A DNA stretch of 64,000 nt, from contig JAGDZU010000001.1 of assembly GCA_049115575.1 (NCBI GenBank), positions 248,001-312,000 of the forward strand, given 5' to 3'. The position numbers and the translations under genes are program-made. Below, in pieces: positions 44,544-53,228 of this stretch; the first letter of the stretch is position 1, and each line of letters begins with the position of its first letter. The stretch is from JAHEKB01 sp049115575. Lineage in GTDB: Bacteria > Bacteroidota > Bacteroidia > NS11-12g > UBA9320. Under the pieces are notes generated by a model that saw only the letters and a list, made by a program, of their open reading frames with translations, ran no database searches and was not told the DNA's origin.

Positions 44544-44573
44544 AAAACGGCCAGTATGAATACTGACCGTTTT
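44544..44573 (+). terminator. Rho-independent terminator after kdsA
   Basis: A 30-base near-perfect hairpin (AAAACGG and CAGTAT paired with ATACTG and CCGTTTT around a GA loop, with one C-A mismatch) begins three bases after the kdsA stop. The terminal T run is part of the stem, so it may act in both directions. The remaining gap to 44736 shows no gene. Confidence 0.7.
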
Positions 44574-44736
44574 ACCAACTAACTAACCAATTAAATCAAA
44601 TTTACCCGAGTTTATAACGGCACAATTCGCAATTTGTTTTGTGCCTGCCTCATGAAAGGGTCAAATAAATTGACCAACGGCATATTCTTGATCAAATGTT
44701 TAACATTTGGAAAAACAGAATAATTTCGCAGCACTT

Positions 44737-45177
44737 ATGGGAATATATTTAAATGAGATAGTTTCAGTATCTGGCAAGCCCGGTTTACACAAAGTGGTTG
44801 GCAGAAGAACCAATGGTTTAATTGTAGAAAGTTTAGATGGTCAAGGAAAACGATTTCCAACAAATCTGAGTCAGAAGGTTTCATTCCTAAGTGATATTTC
44901 CATGTATACTTATGAAGGGGATGCTGCTCTTGCAGATGTTTTAAAGTCTCTTCACGATAAAATTAGCGGTGGATTAGCTGTTATTAACAAGAAAAACAGT
45001 GGCGATGAAATTAGAAGTTTCTTTAGGGAAATTCTTGAAGATTTCGACGAAGACCAGGTTTATAATTCAGATATCATAAAACTAGTAAATTGGTATGAGC
45101 TGCTAAAAGACAAGCTAGATTTTGACAATCTAATCGAAGAAGAAGAGTCTAAAGAAGACAAGCAAGAAGAAGAATAG
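44737..45177 (+). CDS. DUF5606 family protein
   Basis: This small acidic Bacteroidota protein starts IYLNEIVSVSGKPGLHKVV, the DUF5606 signature, followed by a beta-rich region (GLIVESLDGQGKRFPTN) and a helical middle (ADVLKSLHDKI). The C-terminus is extremely Glu/Lys-rich. I chose the ATG at 44737 because homologues begin just before the SGKPGLHKV motif; the frame is open ten codons farther to a TTG. Length is 146 residues. Function unknown. Confidence 0.85.
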   Translation: MGIYLNEIVSVSGKPGLHKVVGRRTNGLIVESLDGQGKRFPTNLSQKVSFLSDISMYTYEGDAALADVLKSLHDKISGGLAVINKKNSGDEIRSFFREILEDFDEDQVYNSDIIKLVNWYELLKDKLDFDNLIEEEESKEDKQEEE

Positions 45178-45196
45178 ATTCAACATAAGTTGAATC
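45177..45196 (+). terminator. Possible terminator hairpin after DUF5606
   Basis: GATTCAAC and GTTGAATC form a perfect 8-bp stem around ATAA, starting at the last base of the stop codon. It is AT-rich and lacks an immediate T run, so it may be only a weak terminator or an mRNA 3' end structure. Confidence 0.4.
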
Positions 45197-45224
45197 CAAC
45201 TTCAATTTAACTCATTTCACCTTT

Positions 45225-45254
45225 TTGTTTTTTATTGCTATTTCTCTACCTTGT
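45225..45254 (+). promoter_or_regulatory. Putative promoter of the large T9SS protein
   Basis: TTG at 45225-45227, a 19-base spacer and TACCTTGT at 45247-45254 match the Bacteroidota pattern with one or two mismatches in the -7 part. It ends 20 bases before the ATG at 45275. Confidence 0.45.
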
Positions 45255-45274
45255 GAGCAATAAGCCTTATCATT

Positions 45275-48200
45275 ATGAGACGATTTTTTCCATTCGTACT
45301 CTGCTTAGTTGGGTTAGCATTTTGTGCAGAAGGGCAGATTACTTCTTATCCTTACATTCAAGATTTTGAAAATTTTACAATCCTACAAACCACAGGTAGT
45401 TGTTTAACTCCTGGAGGTATGAATGCAGATGGATGGTCACAGCTGACAACGGATGATGGAGACTGGAGGTCTGACACTGCCGGTACAGGTTCAGTTGGAA
45501 CTGGTCCAGGTTCAACTTCTACAACCAACGGTGTAGGTATAGGCACGGACGTCAATCCTGGAACCGGGCTAGGACATTATCTTTATACAGAAGCCAGTGG
45601 TTGCCCAAATGCAGAAATTGGATTGCTCAGTCCGGTATTTGATTTTTCAGCTACAGACACATTCTACAAGTTGACTTTTTACTACCATATGTTTGGAGAT
45701 GGAATAGGGTCTTTACATATTGATGTAGCAGACGGTAGTGTTTGGACAAATAGCGTTTGGGTTCAGGTTGGGCAAGTAGATTCAAACTGGAATATGGCAG
45801 AAATCAGTTTGGCGAACTATCGATCGGATAGCATTCGAATAAGAATTCGCGGAATAACGGGATCTAACTTCCGCAGTGATATTTGTATAGACGATATTAG
45901 AGTATTCAGTTTTACGCCACCTTCTTATGACGCTTTAATTGTTGAATTTTCAAATGATGCAAAAGAATATCCCATAAGGCCATTAGCTCAGTATGATTCA
46001 GTTGCATTTGATTTAAGAATTTTCAATGAAGGAATAAAAGATGCTACGGGAACGGAAATCAATATTACAGAAGGCAGTTTTAGTTCTAACATAAATGTAG
46101 GAGATTTGGCTTCATTTGAATCCCAAAATGTTTCCAGCAGCTTGTCGTACTGGCCACAAACTGTAGGAACCATAGATTTTCAGGCAGTTGTGAGTATTAC
46201 CGAAAATGATTCTTTTCCTTCTAACGATACAGCATATACTTCAATCGTAGTCTCAGACAGTGTATTGGCTAGAGAAAATTCTAATTCAAATGCAGGTATA
46301 GGATTCAACGCAACCCCAGGGATGTTGGCTCAATTGTTTCATTTGATTAATCCAGATACGGTCACCTCGTTTACATTTAAGGCTCAAGGGCTTGCCGGAG
46401 ATACAGCAAGAGTTCATATTTATGCTTATGATACGGCGGCAGGTGCGTTAATAGTCAGTACTGATTATCTTGTTTTAACAGGAAACAGACAATGGTATAC
46501 CCTTGGATTGAATTGTGCGGAAGTACTGGATACCGGAACCTATCTGGTTGCCTTGGAACAAGTTAGTGCTAGTAATATTGGCTTAAGTATGGATATTCCA
46601 GGATTTACACCCCAATCGGCATTTTTTCGAGCAGATGGAGTAGCGGATTGGACCCCAGTGGAAGATGGTGGATTTGATGTATGCTACATTCTTAGAATGA
46701 ATTTTGGAGAAACTGCTGCGGCCATTAGCATTGTTACCGATTCTGTTTGTGAAGGTAGTTCATTTAGTGTAACGGCTTCAGGCGCGGGAACTTATTCGTG
46801 GTCTCCAGCCGCTTCATTCTCTAATCCACAAATAGGGCAAACTTTCTGCACCCTGCAATCTAGCACTGAAATACAACTCATAGTTACCAATGCTTGTGGA
46901 ATTAAAGATACCGCCCGGAGACAAATAAATGTTGAGAAGGGTCCAACTGCAAGTACAAGCAAAGACACAACGGTATGTGTAGGAGATCAAGCTAATTTAA
47001 GGGTAAATTCTAACAATATGTACCAGTGGGAGAATGGCCCTTCAAATGCTGATTTCAACGCACTTATTAATGCTTCAAAGTCTTATAAAGTTACAGTAGA
47101 TTCCACCAATGGGTGTTCTAAAGTGTTGTTTGTAGACGTTACAGCATCGGAGGCTTCGATTACAGCTTTTGGAGATAGTACTCTGTGTTCTGGCGAGACA
47201 GCTCCACTATCAGCAACTGGAGCTAAAACATATCAATGGCAAAACGGACCAGCGGATTCAATTTATTATCATATAGCGAGTATTACTGGCTATATAAGGG
47301 TTGCTGGCTATAATGAATTTGGATGTGAAGCTATAGACTCTGTATATCTTACCGTTATAAAAGGGCCTGAACTTAATCTTTTGCAAGATACAGGTGCTTG
47401 TTTTACAGATAGTTTATACCTTGTTGCATCCGGAGTTGCCGATAGTGTTTATTGGCTAAATGAAACAAGTGATTCCGTGTTGAAACTCAGGGTGGTCAAA
47501 TCAGCAGATTATATAGCCGTTGGAGAAAGCGCAAATGGATGTACAGACCATGATACAGTGCATGTGGAAGTTTATATACCTCCTTTTGCAGTTGTGGACG
47601 AAGACACTACTATATGTGAGGGGCAAACTGCCAATCTTTCGGCTTCCGGTGGGGATTTGTATGAATGGAGCAATGGTGAAACCACCTCCACAATTTCAGT
47701 AAGTCCAACTATGGCACAACACTTCAAGGTTATTGTTTCGAGTGTGAATGGTTGTACGGATGAAGATTCTATCTATGTTGATATTGACCCACTGCCAATT
47801 GCTTCTTTCAGCTTTGCCACTTTTGTAGATTCAGTTCAATTCACAGATGGATCTCAATATGGTGATCACTATCATTGGGATTTCGCAGATGGTGATAGTA
47901 GTTTAAGTCTAAATCCTCATCACATTTATGATAGCAGCGGAACATATAAGGTAATACTTACGGTAAGTAATCATTGTGGATCAAGAGATACCAGCATAGA
48001 TGTGGTAGTCACTATTCCTACAGGGGTTATTCATACTGATCTTAGACTCTTAGGACTTAAGCTCTATCCAAATCCAGCGACTCAATTATCTAATTTGGAA
48101 TTAAAAAATGATATAATAGGAGAAGGAGAAGTGCGTGTATTTAATGATTTAGGACAAATTGTTTTGAAGCAAAGCATAGAGAAGTCTGCGAGGAAGTTAG

Positions 48201-48301
48201 ATGTGCCACTAGATGTTAGGTCTTTACCTCAAGGAGCATATTGGATTGAGGTCAGGCTAAATTCGTCTTATGCAGGACTCCAATTAATTAAACTCGATTA
48301 G
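45275..48301 (+). CDS. Large T9SS-secreted multidomain protein with PKD domain
   Basis: A signal peptide ends near CAEGQ (residue 21). The first 200 or so residues form a jelly-roll or MAM-like domain (DFSATDTFYKLTFYYHMFG). From about residue 480 a series of repeats of about 85 residues begins, each opening with a D-x-x-x-C motif and containing YQW-type tryptophans (DTTVCVGDQANL, DSTLCSGETAPL, DTGACFTDSLYL, DTTICEGQTANL). A PKD domain lies near 830-915 (HWDFADGDSSLSLNPHH). The last 75 residues are a T9SS type A domain (LKLYPNPATQLSNLEL). This is an adhesin-like or surface-layer architecture, with no enzymatic motif. Its end overlaps the convergent peptide-binding protein gene by 4 bp. Confidence 0.88.
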   Translation: MRRFFPFVLCLVGLAFCAEGQITSYPYIQDFENFTILQTTGSCLTPGGMNADGWSQLTTDDGDWRSDTAGTGSVGTGPGSTSTTNGVGIGTDVNPGTGLGHYLYTEASGCPNAEIGLLSPVFDFSATDTFYKLTFYYHMFGDGIGSLHIDVADGSVWTNSVWVQVGQVDSNWNMAEISLANYRSDSIRIRIRGITGSNFRSDICIDDIRVFSFTPPSYDALIVEFSNDAKEYPIRPLAQYDSVAFDLRIFNEGIKDATGTEINITEGSFSSNINVGDLASFESQNVSSSLSYWPQTVGTIDFQAVVSITENDSFPSNDTAYTSIVVSDSVLARENSNSNAGIGFNATPGMLAQLFHLINPDTVTSFTFKAQGLAGDTARVHIYAYDTAAGALIVSTDYLVLTGNRQWYTLGLNCAEVLDTGTYLVALEQVSASNIGLSMDIPGFTPQSAFFRADGVADWTPVEDGGFDVCYILRMNFGETAAAISIVTDSVCEGSSFSVTASGAGTYSWSPAASFSNPQIGQTFCTLQSSTEIQLIVTNACGIKDTARRQINVEKGPTASTSKDTTVCVGDQANLRVNSNNMYQWENGPSNADFNALINASKSYKVTVDSTNGCSKVLFVDVTASEASITAFGDSTLCSGETAPLSATGAKTYQWQNGPADSIYYHIASITGYIRVAGYNEFGCEAIDSVYLTVIKGPELNLLQDTGACFTDSLYLVASGVADSVYWLNETSDSVLKLRVVKSADYIAVGESANGCTDHDTVHVEVYIPPFAVVDEDTTICEGQTANLSASGGDLYEWSNGETTSTISVSPTMAQHFKVIVSSVNGCTDEDSIYVDIDPLPIASFSFATFVDSVQFTDGSQYGDHYHWDFADGDSSLSLNPHHIYDSSGTYKVILTVSNHCGSRDTSIDVVVTIPTGVIHTDLRLLGLKLYPNPATQLSNLELKNDIIGEGEVRVFNDLGQIVLKQSIEKSARKLDVPLDVRSLPQGAYWIEVRLNSSYAGLQLIKLD

Positions 48302-49932
48302 TTTAACTGAACTTCTCTAAGGTCCAAATGATTAAGTGGATTAACCTTTAACCCCTTCATGGCCTTTGGTTTGAGCCAAACGCTTTGATCATAGAATAGC
48401 AATACAAAAGGCAAGTCATTTAGTAGAATGGTTTCCATTTCATGGATTAAATCTATTCTCTTGTTTTCATCAGTTGTCTTAATCAGTTCTTCGTATAAGA
48501 TATCGAATTCGCTGTTAAAATAGCGGGTATAATTGGGTCCATTTGGTGCTTTATTCTTAGAGTAGAAGCAAGCCATATAATTTTCACCATCAGGATAATC
48601 AGCTATCCAGCTCGATCTGAAAAAGTCAACTTCACCAGCTGATTTCTGTTGTTTGAGCATACTAGAAGGCAATACATCAATTTTCATTTCAATACCTATG
48701 GCTTTTAAGTCATTTTGAGCCAAAACACATAAATCCAAATAGTCCTTAGTAGTGGTTAATGTAAACTTTTTTTCATGCGGTTCTAACTGAGCTGCTAATC
48801 TGCTGGCTTCTTCAAGGTTGCGTTTCAGATTGCTTTCTGAAACATGAGAAGGTAAGCCCTGGGGAACAAAGCCTCCAAAAGCAGGATGTCCTACATTGTT
48901 TCTTAAATACACCACCATTGCATTCGGGTCAATCGCTAGGTTGATAGCCCTTCTCAAGGTGTAATTCTTGAACTGCTCGCTTTCCATATTGAAAGCCAGA
49001 TATTCTGTATTGAGAAAGGGGGCTTTGATCAAGTGATGATTTGCTCCATATTTATCTTGGAGTTCTCCATTTGCCTTGAGCAATTCGTCTTTATAGGAGC
49101 TTTCTAATCCCGTAAATACGCTAAGGCTCCCTTGGGTATATTTTAGTAAGGCTGTTTGCTTACTCATGATAAAGCTAATAGAAACTGCGTCTATATATGG
49201 AATTTTGTAATTCTCACTTGCCTCAAAATACTCATCATTTCTTATGAAATTGAGCTTGATTCCTTCAGACCAATTTGAAAATTTGAATGGTCCTGTACCT
49301 ATAGGATTCTTCCCAAAGTCCAACTGTTTGTTTTGGACTACTTTTTCTGGAACTACATAACAGTAACTCATACTCAGCATATTCAGAAAAGGCGCAAAGG
49401 GTTTTTGAAGTTTGATTATAAATGTGCTGTCATTTGGAGCTTCAAACGGAGAAACGGTATCTACCAATCCATTAAAGATCCATGCTCCATCAGATGCTAG
49501 TTCGGGATCTAATATTCTGTTAAAGCTGAAAACAAAATCTCTAGCTGTAACTATTCTATCTTCATTATTCTTGAAAGAGGGGTGCTTGTGGAAAAATACA
49601 CCTTTTTTGAGCTTAAAAGTATACAGTAATCCGTCTTCGGAAATTTGCCATGATTTGGCTAAACAATCTTTTATTTTTAAATCATCGTCCAATTGAACCA
49701 ATCCATTAAATAGCTGATTTACAGCTCGTATGTTTTCCTGAGTTCTTGCAAATGCTGGATCAAGTGAACTTATTCCATTTGAGCTGTTCAGATAGAATAC
49801 CTGTTTTGTGTGCTCAGAACTACCATTTTGGCAAGAAATCAACAGTAAAACCATGTGAATAACTAGGGTAAAGCTGTTTATTTCTAGTAAGCGATAGAGT
49901 ATAGCTTTGGATGCTTTAAGACGTTTGATCAA
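48298..49932 (-). CDS. Peptide/oligopeptide-binding lipoprotein (SBP family 5)
   Basis: This is an extracytoplasmic solute-binding protein of the DppA/OppA family. Motifs include SLDPAFARTQENIRAVNQLFNGLVQLD, the KSWQISEDGLLYTFKLKKGVFFH segment and NPIGTGPFKFSNW. The lipobox is LISC in MVLLLISCQNG. The frame is open to 50004 but would overlap the parA start, so I chose the TTG at 49932, which gives a basic n-region before the hydrophobic segment; the ATG at 49854 leaves too short a signal. No ABC permease or ATPase gene is adjacent, so its transporter is elsewhere. Family call is firm, start is not. Confidence 0.85.
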   Translation of the reverse strand: MIKRLKASKAILYRLLEINSFTLVIHMVLLLISCQNGSSEHTKQVFYLNSSNGISSLDPAFARTQENIRAVNQLFNGLVQLDDDLKIKDCLAKSWQISEDGLLYTFKLKKGVFFHKHPSFKNNEDRIVTARDFVFSFNRILDPELASDGAWIFNGLVDTVSPFEAPNDSTFIIKLQKPFAPFLNMLSMSYCYVVPEKVVQNKQLDFGKNPIGTGPFKFSNWSEGIKLNFIRNDEYFEASENYKIPYIDAVSISFIMSKQTALLKYTQGSLSVFTGLESSYKDELLKANGELQDKYGANHHLIKAPFLNTEYLAFNMESEQFKNYTLRRAINLAIDPNAMVVYLRNNVGHPAFGGFVPQGLPSHVSESNLKRNLEEASRLAAQLEPHEKKFTLTTTKDYLDLCVLAQNDLKAIGIEMKIDVLPSSMLKQQKSAGEVDFFRSSWIADYPDGENYMACFYSKNKAPNGPNYTRYFNSEFDILYEELIKTTDENKRIDLIHEMETILLNDLPFVLLFYDQSVWLKPKAMKGLKVNPLNHLDLREVQLN

Positions 49933-49974
49933 TTGGCGGTGATTAACGTTACAAACATTAAGAAAAAATAGAAT

Positions 49975-50775
49975 ATGTCTAAAATAATTTGTGTAGCAAA
50001 CCAAAAAGGGGGTGTAGGAAAAACTACTACCGCCATAAATCTAGCCTATAGTTTGGCCATACTTGAGAATCGTGTACTACTCGTAGACGCAGATCCACAA
50101 GCAAATTCAACCTCTCATCTTGGTTTTGATCCAAAGAACATCAGACTTGGATTATATGAGCTTTTGGTTCAAGATTTGAATCCATCGGATGCCATTTTAG
50201 ATACTAAATATGATTATCTCAAAATATTGCCGGCTAATATTGACTTGGTTGGAGCGGAAATCGAGATGATAGATCTTCCAAATCGCGAAAAGGTCATGGC
50301 TCGAATTTTGGATAAGGTGAATGGTTCTTATGATTTTATTATCATAGACTGTTCTCCATCTCTGGGTTTAATTACAACTAATGCTTTGGGAGCTGCGGAT
50401 TCAGTAATTATTCCTGTTCAATGCGAATATTTTGCATTGGAAGGCTTGGGTAAGCTTTTAAACACCATCAAAATTGTGCAGAAAAGCATCAATCCAAATT
50501 TAGACATTGAAGGTTTGCTGCTCACTATGTATGATTCTAGACTTCGATTATCCAATCAAGTAGTGGAGGAAGTTAAATTACATTTCCAACAATTAGTTTT
50601 TGATACTATTATTAAAAGAAATACAACCTTAAGCGAAGCACCAAGCTATGGAGTTCCAGTTTTAGAGCACGATGCAAGTGCTACTGGAAGCGTGGGATAC
50701 TTAAATCTCGCGAGGGAAGTTCTTCAGAAAAATGGTATGACTAAAATAAGTGAGGAGGAAAGAATTATTCAGTAA
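49975..50775 (+). CDS. parA: Chromosome partitioning ATPase ParA (Soj)
   Basis: This Walker-type ATPase works with ParB to segregate chromosome origins. The deviant Walker A motif is KGGVGKTTTAINLA at 11-24, followed by DADPQANST and IIDCSPSLG (Walker B). Length of 266 residues is standard. The stop overlaps the parB start (TAATG). The start lies within the open frame of the divergent peptide-binding protein, which supports a shorter start for that gene. Confidence 0.95.
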   Translation: MSKIICVANQKGGVGKTTTAINLAYSLAILENRVLLVDADPQANSTSHLGFDPKNIRLGLYELLVQDLNPSDAILDTKYDYLKILPANIDLVGAEIEMIDLPNREKVMARILDKVNGSYDFIIIDCSPSLGLITTNALGAADSVIIPVQCEYFALEGLGKLLNTIKIVQKSINPNLDIEGLLLTMYDSRLRLSNQVVEEVKLHFQQLVFDTIIKRNTTLSEAPSYGVPVLEHDASATGSVGYLNLAREVLQKNGMTKISEEERIIQ

Positions 50776-51653
50776 TGGCAACTAAAAAGAAAGCATTGGG
50801 AAGAGGGCTTAGTGCCTTATTAGAAAGTGCGGAAACAGATATAACCTCAGTAGAGCCAAAGGCCCTGCATTCTATTGCAGAAATACCTATTAGTCAGATA
50901 GTTGCAAACCCTTTTCAACCTAGGGTAGAATTTGATGATGCGGCTTTAGAGGAACTCTCTTCATCCATTAAAGTTCACGGAATTATTCAGCCGATTACAG
51001 TAAGAAAAATTGGTTATGAGAAGTATGAGATTATTAGCGGTGAACGTAGAACAAGGGCATCCATTCTAGCAGGAAAGAGCCATATTCCTGCATATATAAG
51101 ATTAGCCGATGATCAGCAGATGCTAGAGATGGCATTGATCGAAAACATCCAAAGACAAGATCTCAATGCTATTGAAATATCTCTTAGCTATAACCGACTT
51201 CTAAATGAATGTGGTCTTAAACAAGAAGAACTTGGTGAAAGGGTAGGTAAGAAGAGAAGTACAGTAAATAACTATTTAAGACTTTTGAAGTTGCCCGATG
51301 AAATTCAGTTGGCAATTAAGAATGGTCAGTTGATGATGGGGCATGCCAGAGCACTTATTAATATTGAGGATCCTCAAACTCAGAATAGAATATTTAAATC
51401 TGCCTTAGATGGGAATCTATCTGTGAGACAAGTAGAACAGATGGTAAGAGATGAAAAAGAAGTCTTACCTGATAGTTCAAAGAAAAGAGCTACTTATTTT
51501 GATTTTTCTGAGTTCATATCTCACAAAAATGTGTTGAGTAAAAAGCTGAATGCCGACATCAGATATAAGTCTCGTTCCAATGACCAAGGTAGTATCATTA
51601 TCAATTTCAAGTCAAAAGAACATCTGCAGAGTATATTGAATCAGCTCGATTGA
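50775..51653 (+). CDS. parB: Chromosome partitioning protein ParB (Spo0J)
   Basis: This CTPase clamps onto parS sites and spreads along DNA. Motifs include the N-terminal KKALGRGLSALLE segment, NPFQPR (box I), GERRTRAS (CTP-binding box II), ENIQRQDLNAIE, and a central helix-turn-helix (KKRSTVNNYLRLLKLP). The C-terminal dimerisation domain is present. Length is 292 residues. No parS-like GTTTCACGTGAAAC sequence was seen in the window. Confidence 0.95.
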   Translation: MATKKKALGRGLSALLESAETDITSVEPKALHSIAEIPISQIVANPFQPRVEFDDAALEELSSSIKVHGIIQPITVRKIGYEKYEIISGERRTRASILAGKSHIPAYIRLADDQQMLEMALIENIQRQDLNAIEISLSYNRLLNECGLKQEELGERVGKKRSTVNNYLRLLKLPDEIQLAIKNGQLMMGHARALINIEDPQTQNRIFKSALDGNLSVRQVEQMVRDEKEVLPDSSKKRATYFDFSEFISHKNVLSKKLNADIRYKSRSNDQGSIIINFKSKEHLQSILNQLD

Positions 51654-51666
51654 CGTTATTTGTTCA

Positions 51667-52245
51667 ATGCGCTTTCTTTTATTCTTGCTCATAGCTTCAT
51701 TAGTGATTCAAACTCAGGCACAAGAGTTGAAAATGAAATCATTGAGTTGCGCTGAATTTGCCATTCCCAGCTCTGATTCTGTTAAAAATGAAATGAGCAG
51801 AGCCAAAAAAGCAACACTTCTTTCGGCCCTCTTACCTGGGACGGGCCAGATATACAATGGTAAATACTGGAAAACAGCTATAATTTACGGTGGAGCCGCG
51901 GGATTAATCTATATGTATAAAACAAATCTCGATAGCATGAGGAATTATCAGCAAGCCTATGTTTACAGATTAGACGATGACAGCACCACTAATGACTTGA
52001 TTTACTCCAATCTCACAGATGCAGCTGTTAAGAATTATAGAGATTTTCACAGGCGTCTAAAGGATATTTCAATACTGGGTTTTTTTGGTCTTTATGCCAT
52101 CCAGATTATAGACGCTAATGTAGATGCTCATTTATATGAGTTCAAGGTGAATAAGGATTTGAGTATGAAAGTTGAACCTCAGATTTGGCCTAGCAATAGA
52201 TACAGTTCTGGCTACCAGGGAATAAAACTCAGCTTCTATTTCTAG
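51667..52245 (+). CDS. DUF5683 membrane protein
   Basis: A signal peptide ends near TQAQE (residue 21). A region with SALLPGTGQIYNGKYWKTAIIYGGAAG follows, the DUF5683 signature of a membrane protein with a Gly-rich hairpin. Two or three hydrophobic stretches are predicted. The order parA-parB-DUF5683 is common in Bacteroidota, which supports the call. Function unknown. Confidence 0.85.
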   Translation: MRFLLFLLIASLVIQTQAQELKMKSLSCAEFAIPSSDSVKNEMSRAKKATLLSALLPGTGQIYNGKYWKTAIIYGGAAGLIYMYKTNLDSMRNYQQAYVYRLDDDSTTNDLIYSNLTDAAVKNYRDFHRRLKDISILGFFGLYAIQIIDANVDAHLYEFKVNKDLSMKVEPQIWPSNRYSSGYQGIKLSFYF

Positions 52246-52261
52246 AGTTAGAAGTCATTCA

Positions 52262-52269
52262 TACATTTG
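52262..52269 (+). promoter_or_regulatory. Putative -7 element of the hydroxyacyl-CoA dehydrogenase gene
   Basis: TACATTTG matches TAnnTTTG exactly, 16 bases before the ATG at 52286. It separates this gene from the par genes, which share direction. Confidence 0.4.
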
Positions 52270-52285
52270 CAGCTCAATAGAAATC

Positions 52286-53173
52286 ATGAAAAATATAGCT
52301 GTAATAGGTTCTGGAACGATGGGTAATGGGATTGCTCACGTTTTTGCTCAAAATGGATACATAGTCTCTCTTATAGATATTAATGAGCAAGCTTTAGAGA
52401 AAGCAATGGCTACTATAGGTAAGAATCTAGATAGAATGGTTGCCAAGGAGCGAATTTCTGAGCAGGACAAATCAGATACCCTTGCAAATATCACAACCTT
52501 TACAGATTTAGCAGCAGGTGTGGGTAATGCAGATCTTGTAGTGGAGGCAGCAACAGAAAATAAGGAACTTAAGTTCAAAATATTTAAAGACATGGATAGC
52601 CATGCTCCTGCTTCTTGCATTTTGTCTTCGAATACATCTTCTATCTCAATTACGGAATTGGCTTCACAGACCAGTAGACCAGATAAGGTTATTGGAATGC
52701 ATTTTATGAACCCAGTCCCTGTAATGAAATTGGTTGAAGTCATTAATGGTTATTCAACTTCAGAAGAGGTGACAAATACAATAGTGGAACTGTCTAAGAA
52801 CATTGGTAAGGTTCCGGCTATGGCCAATGACTACCCTGGGTTTATTGCCAATAGAATTCTTATGCCAATGATTAATGAAGCTATTTGGACTTTGCATGAA
52901 GGAGTAGGAGGAGTAGAGCAAATAGACACTGTTATGAAACTCGGTATGGCGCACCCAATGGGGCCTTTACAATTAGCAGATTTCATTGGCCTAGATGTAT
53001 GTTTAGCTATTCTCAATGTACTTTACGAAGGATTTGGTAATCCAAAGTACGCACCGTGCCCACTATTAGTAAACATGGTTAATGCCAAAAAACTTGGAGC
53101 TAAAAGTGGCGAAGGCTTCTATTCATGGACTCACGGTACCAAAGAACTCATAGTGAGTTCAAGCTTTAATTAA
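52286..53173 (+). CDS. 3-hydroxybutyryl-CoA dehydrogenase
   Basis: This NAD(P)-dependent enzyme interconverts acetoacetyl-CoA and 3-hydroxybutyryl-CoA. The Rossmann motif is VIGSGTMGNGIAHVFA at 5-20. Conserved NTSSISITELA, HFMNPVPVMKLVEVI (catalytic His) and the C-terminal domain segment (MGPLQLADFIGLD) are present. Length of 295 residues is standard. In many Bacteroidota dapB follows DUF5683; here this gene takes that position with its own -7 element. A hairpin with a T-rich tail follows the stop. Confidence 0.93.
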   Translation: MKNIAVIGSGTMGNGIAHVFAQNGYIVSLIDINEQALEKAMATIGKNLDRMVAKERISEQDKSDTLANITTFTDLAAGVGNADLVVEAATENKELKFKIFKDMDSHAPASCILSSNTSSISITELASQTSRPDKVIGMHFMNPVPVMKLVEVINGYSTSEEVTNTIVELSKNIGKVPAMANDYPGFIANRILMPMINEAIWTLHEGVGGVEQIDTVMKLGMAHPMGPLQLADFIGLDVCLAILNVLYEGFGNPKYAPCPLLVNMVNAKKLGAKSGEGFYSWTHGTKELIVSSSFN

Positions 53174-53187
53174 GACTCATTTGTCGA

Positions 53188-53215
53188 GCAGCTAAACGCT
53201 GCATTCATTTTTTAT
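53188..53215 (+). terminator. Putative terminator after hydroxyacyl-CoA dehydrogenase
   Basis: GCAGC and GCTGC form a 5-bp stem with a TAAAC loop, followed by ATTCATTTTTTATTC. The stem is short but the T-rich tail fits intrinsic termination. CATATTTG at 53217-53224, a near-match to the -7 element, follows directly for the next gene. Confidence 0.45.
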
Positions 53216-53228
53216 TCATATTTGTTCC

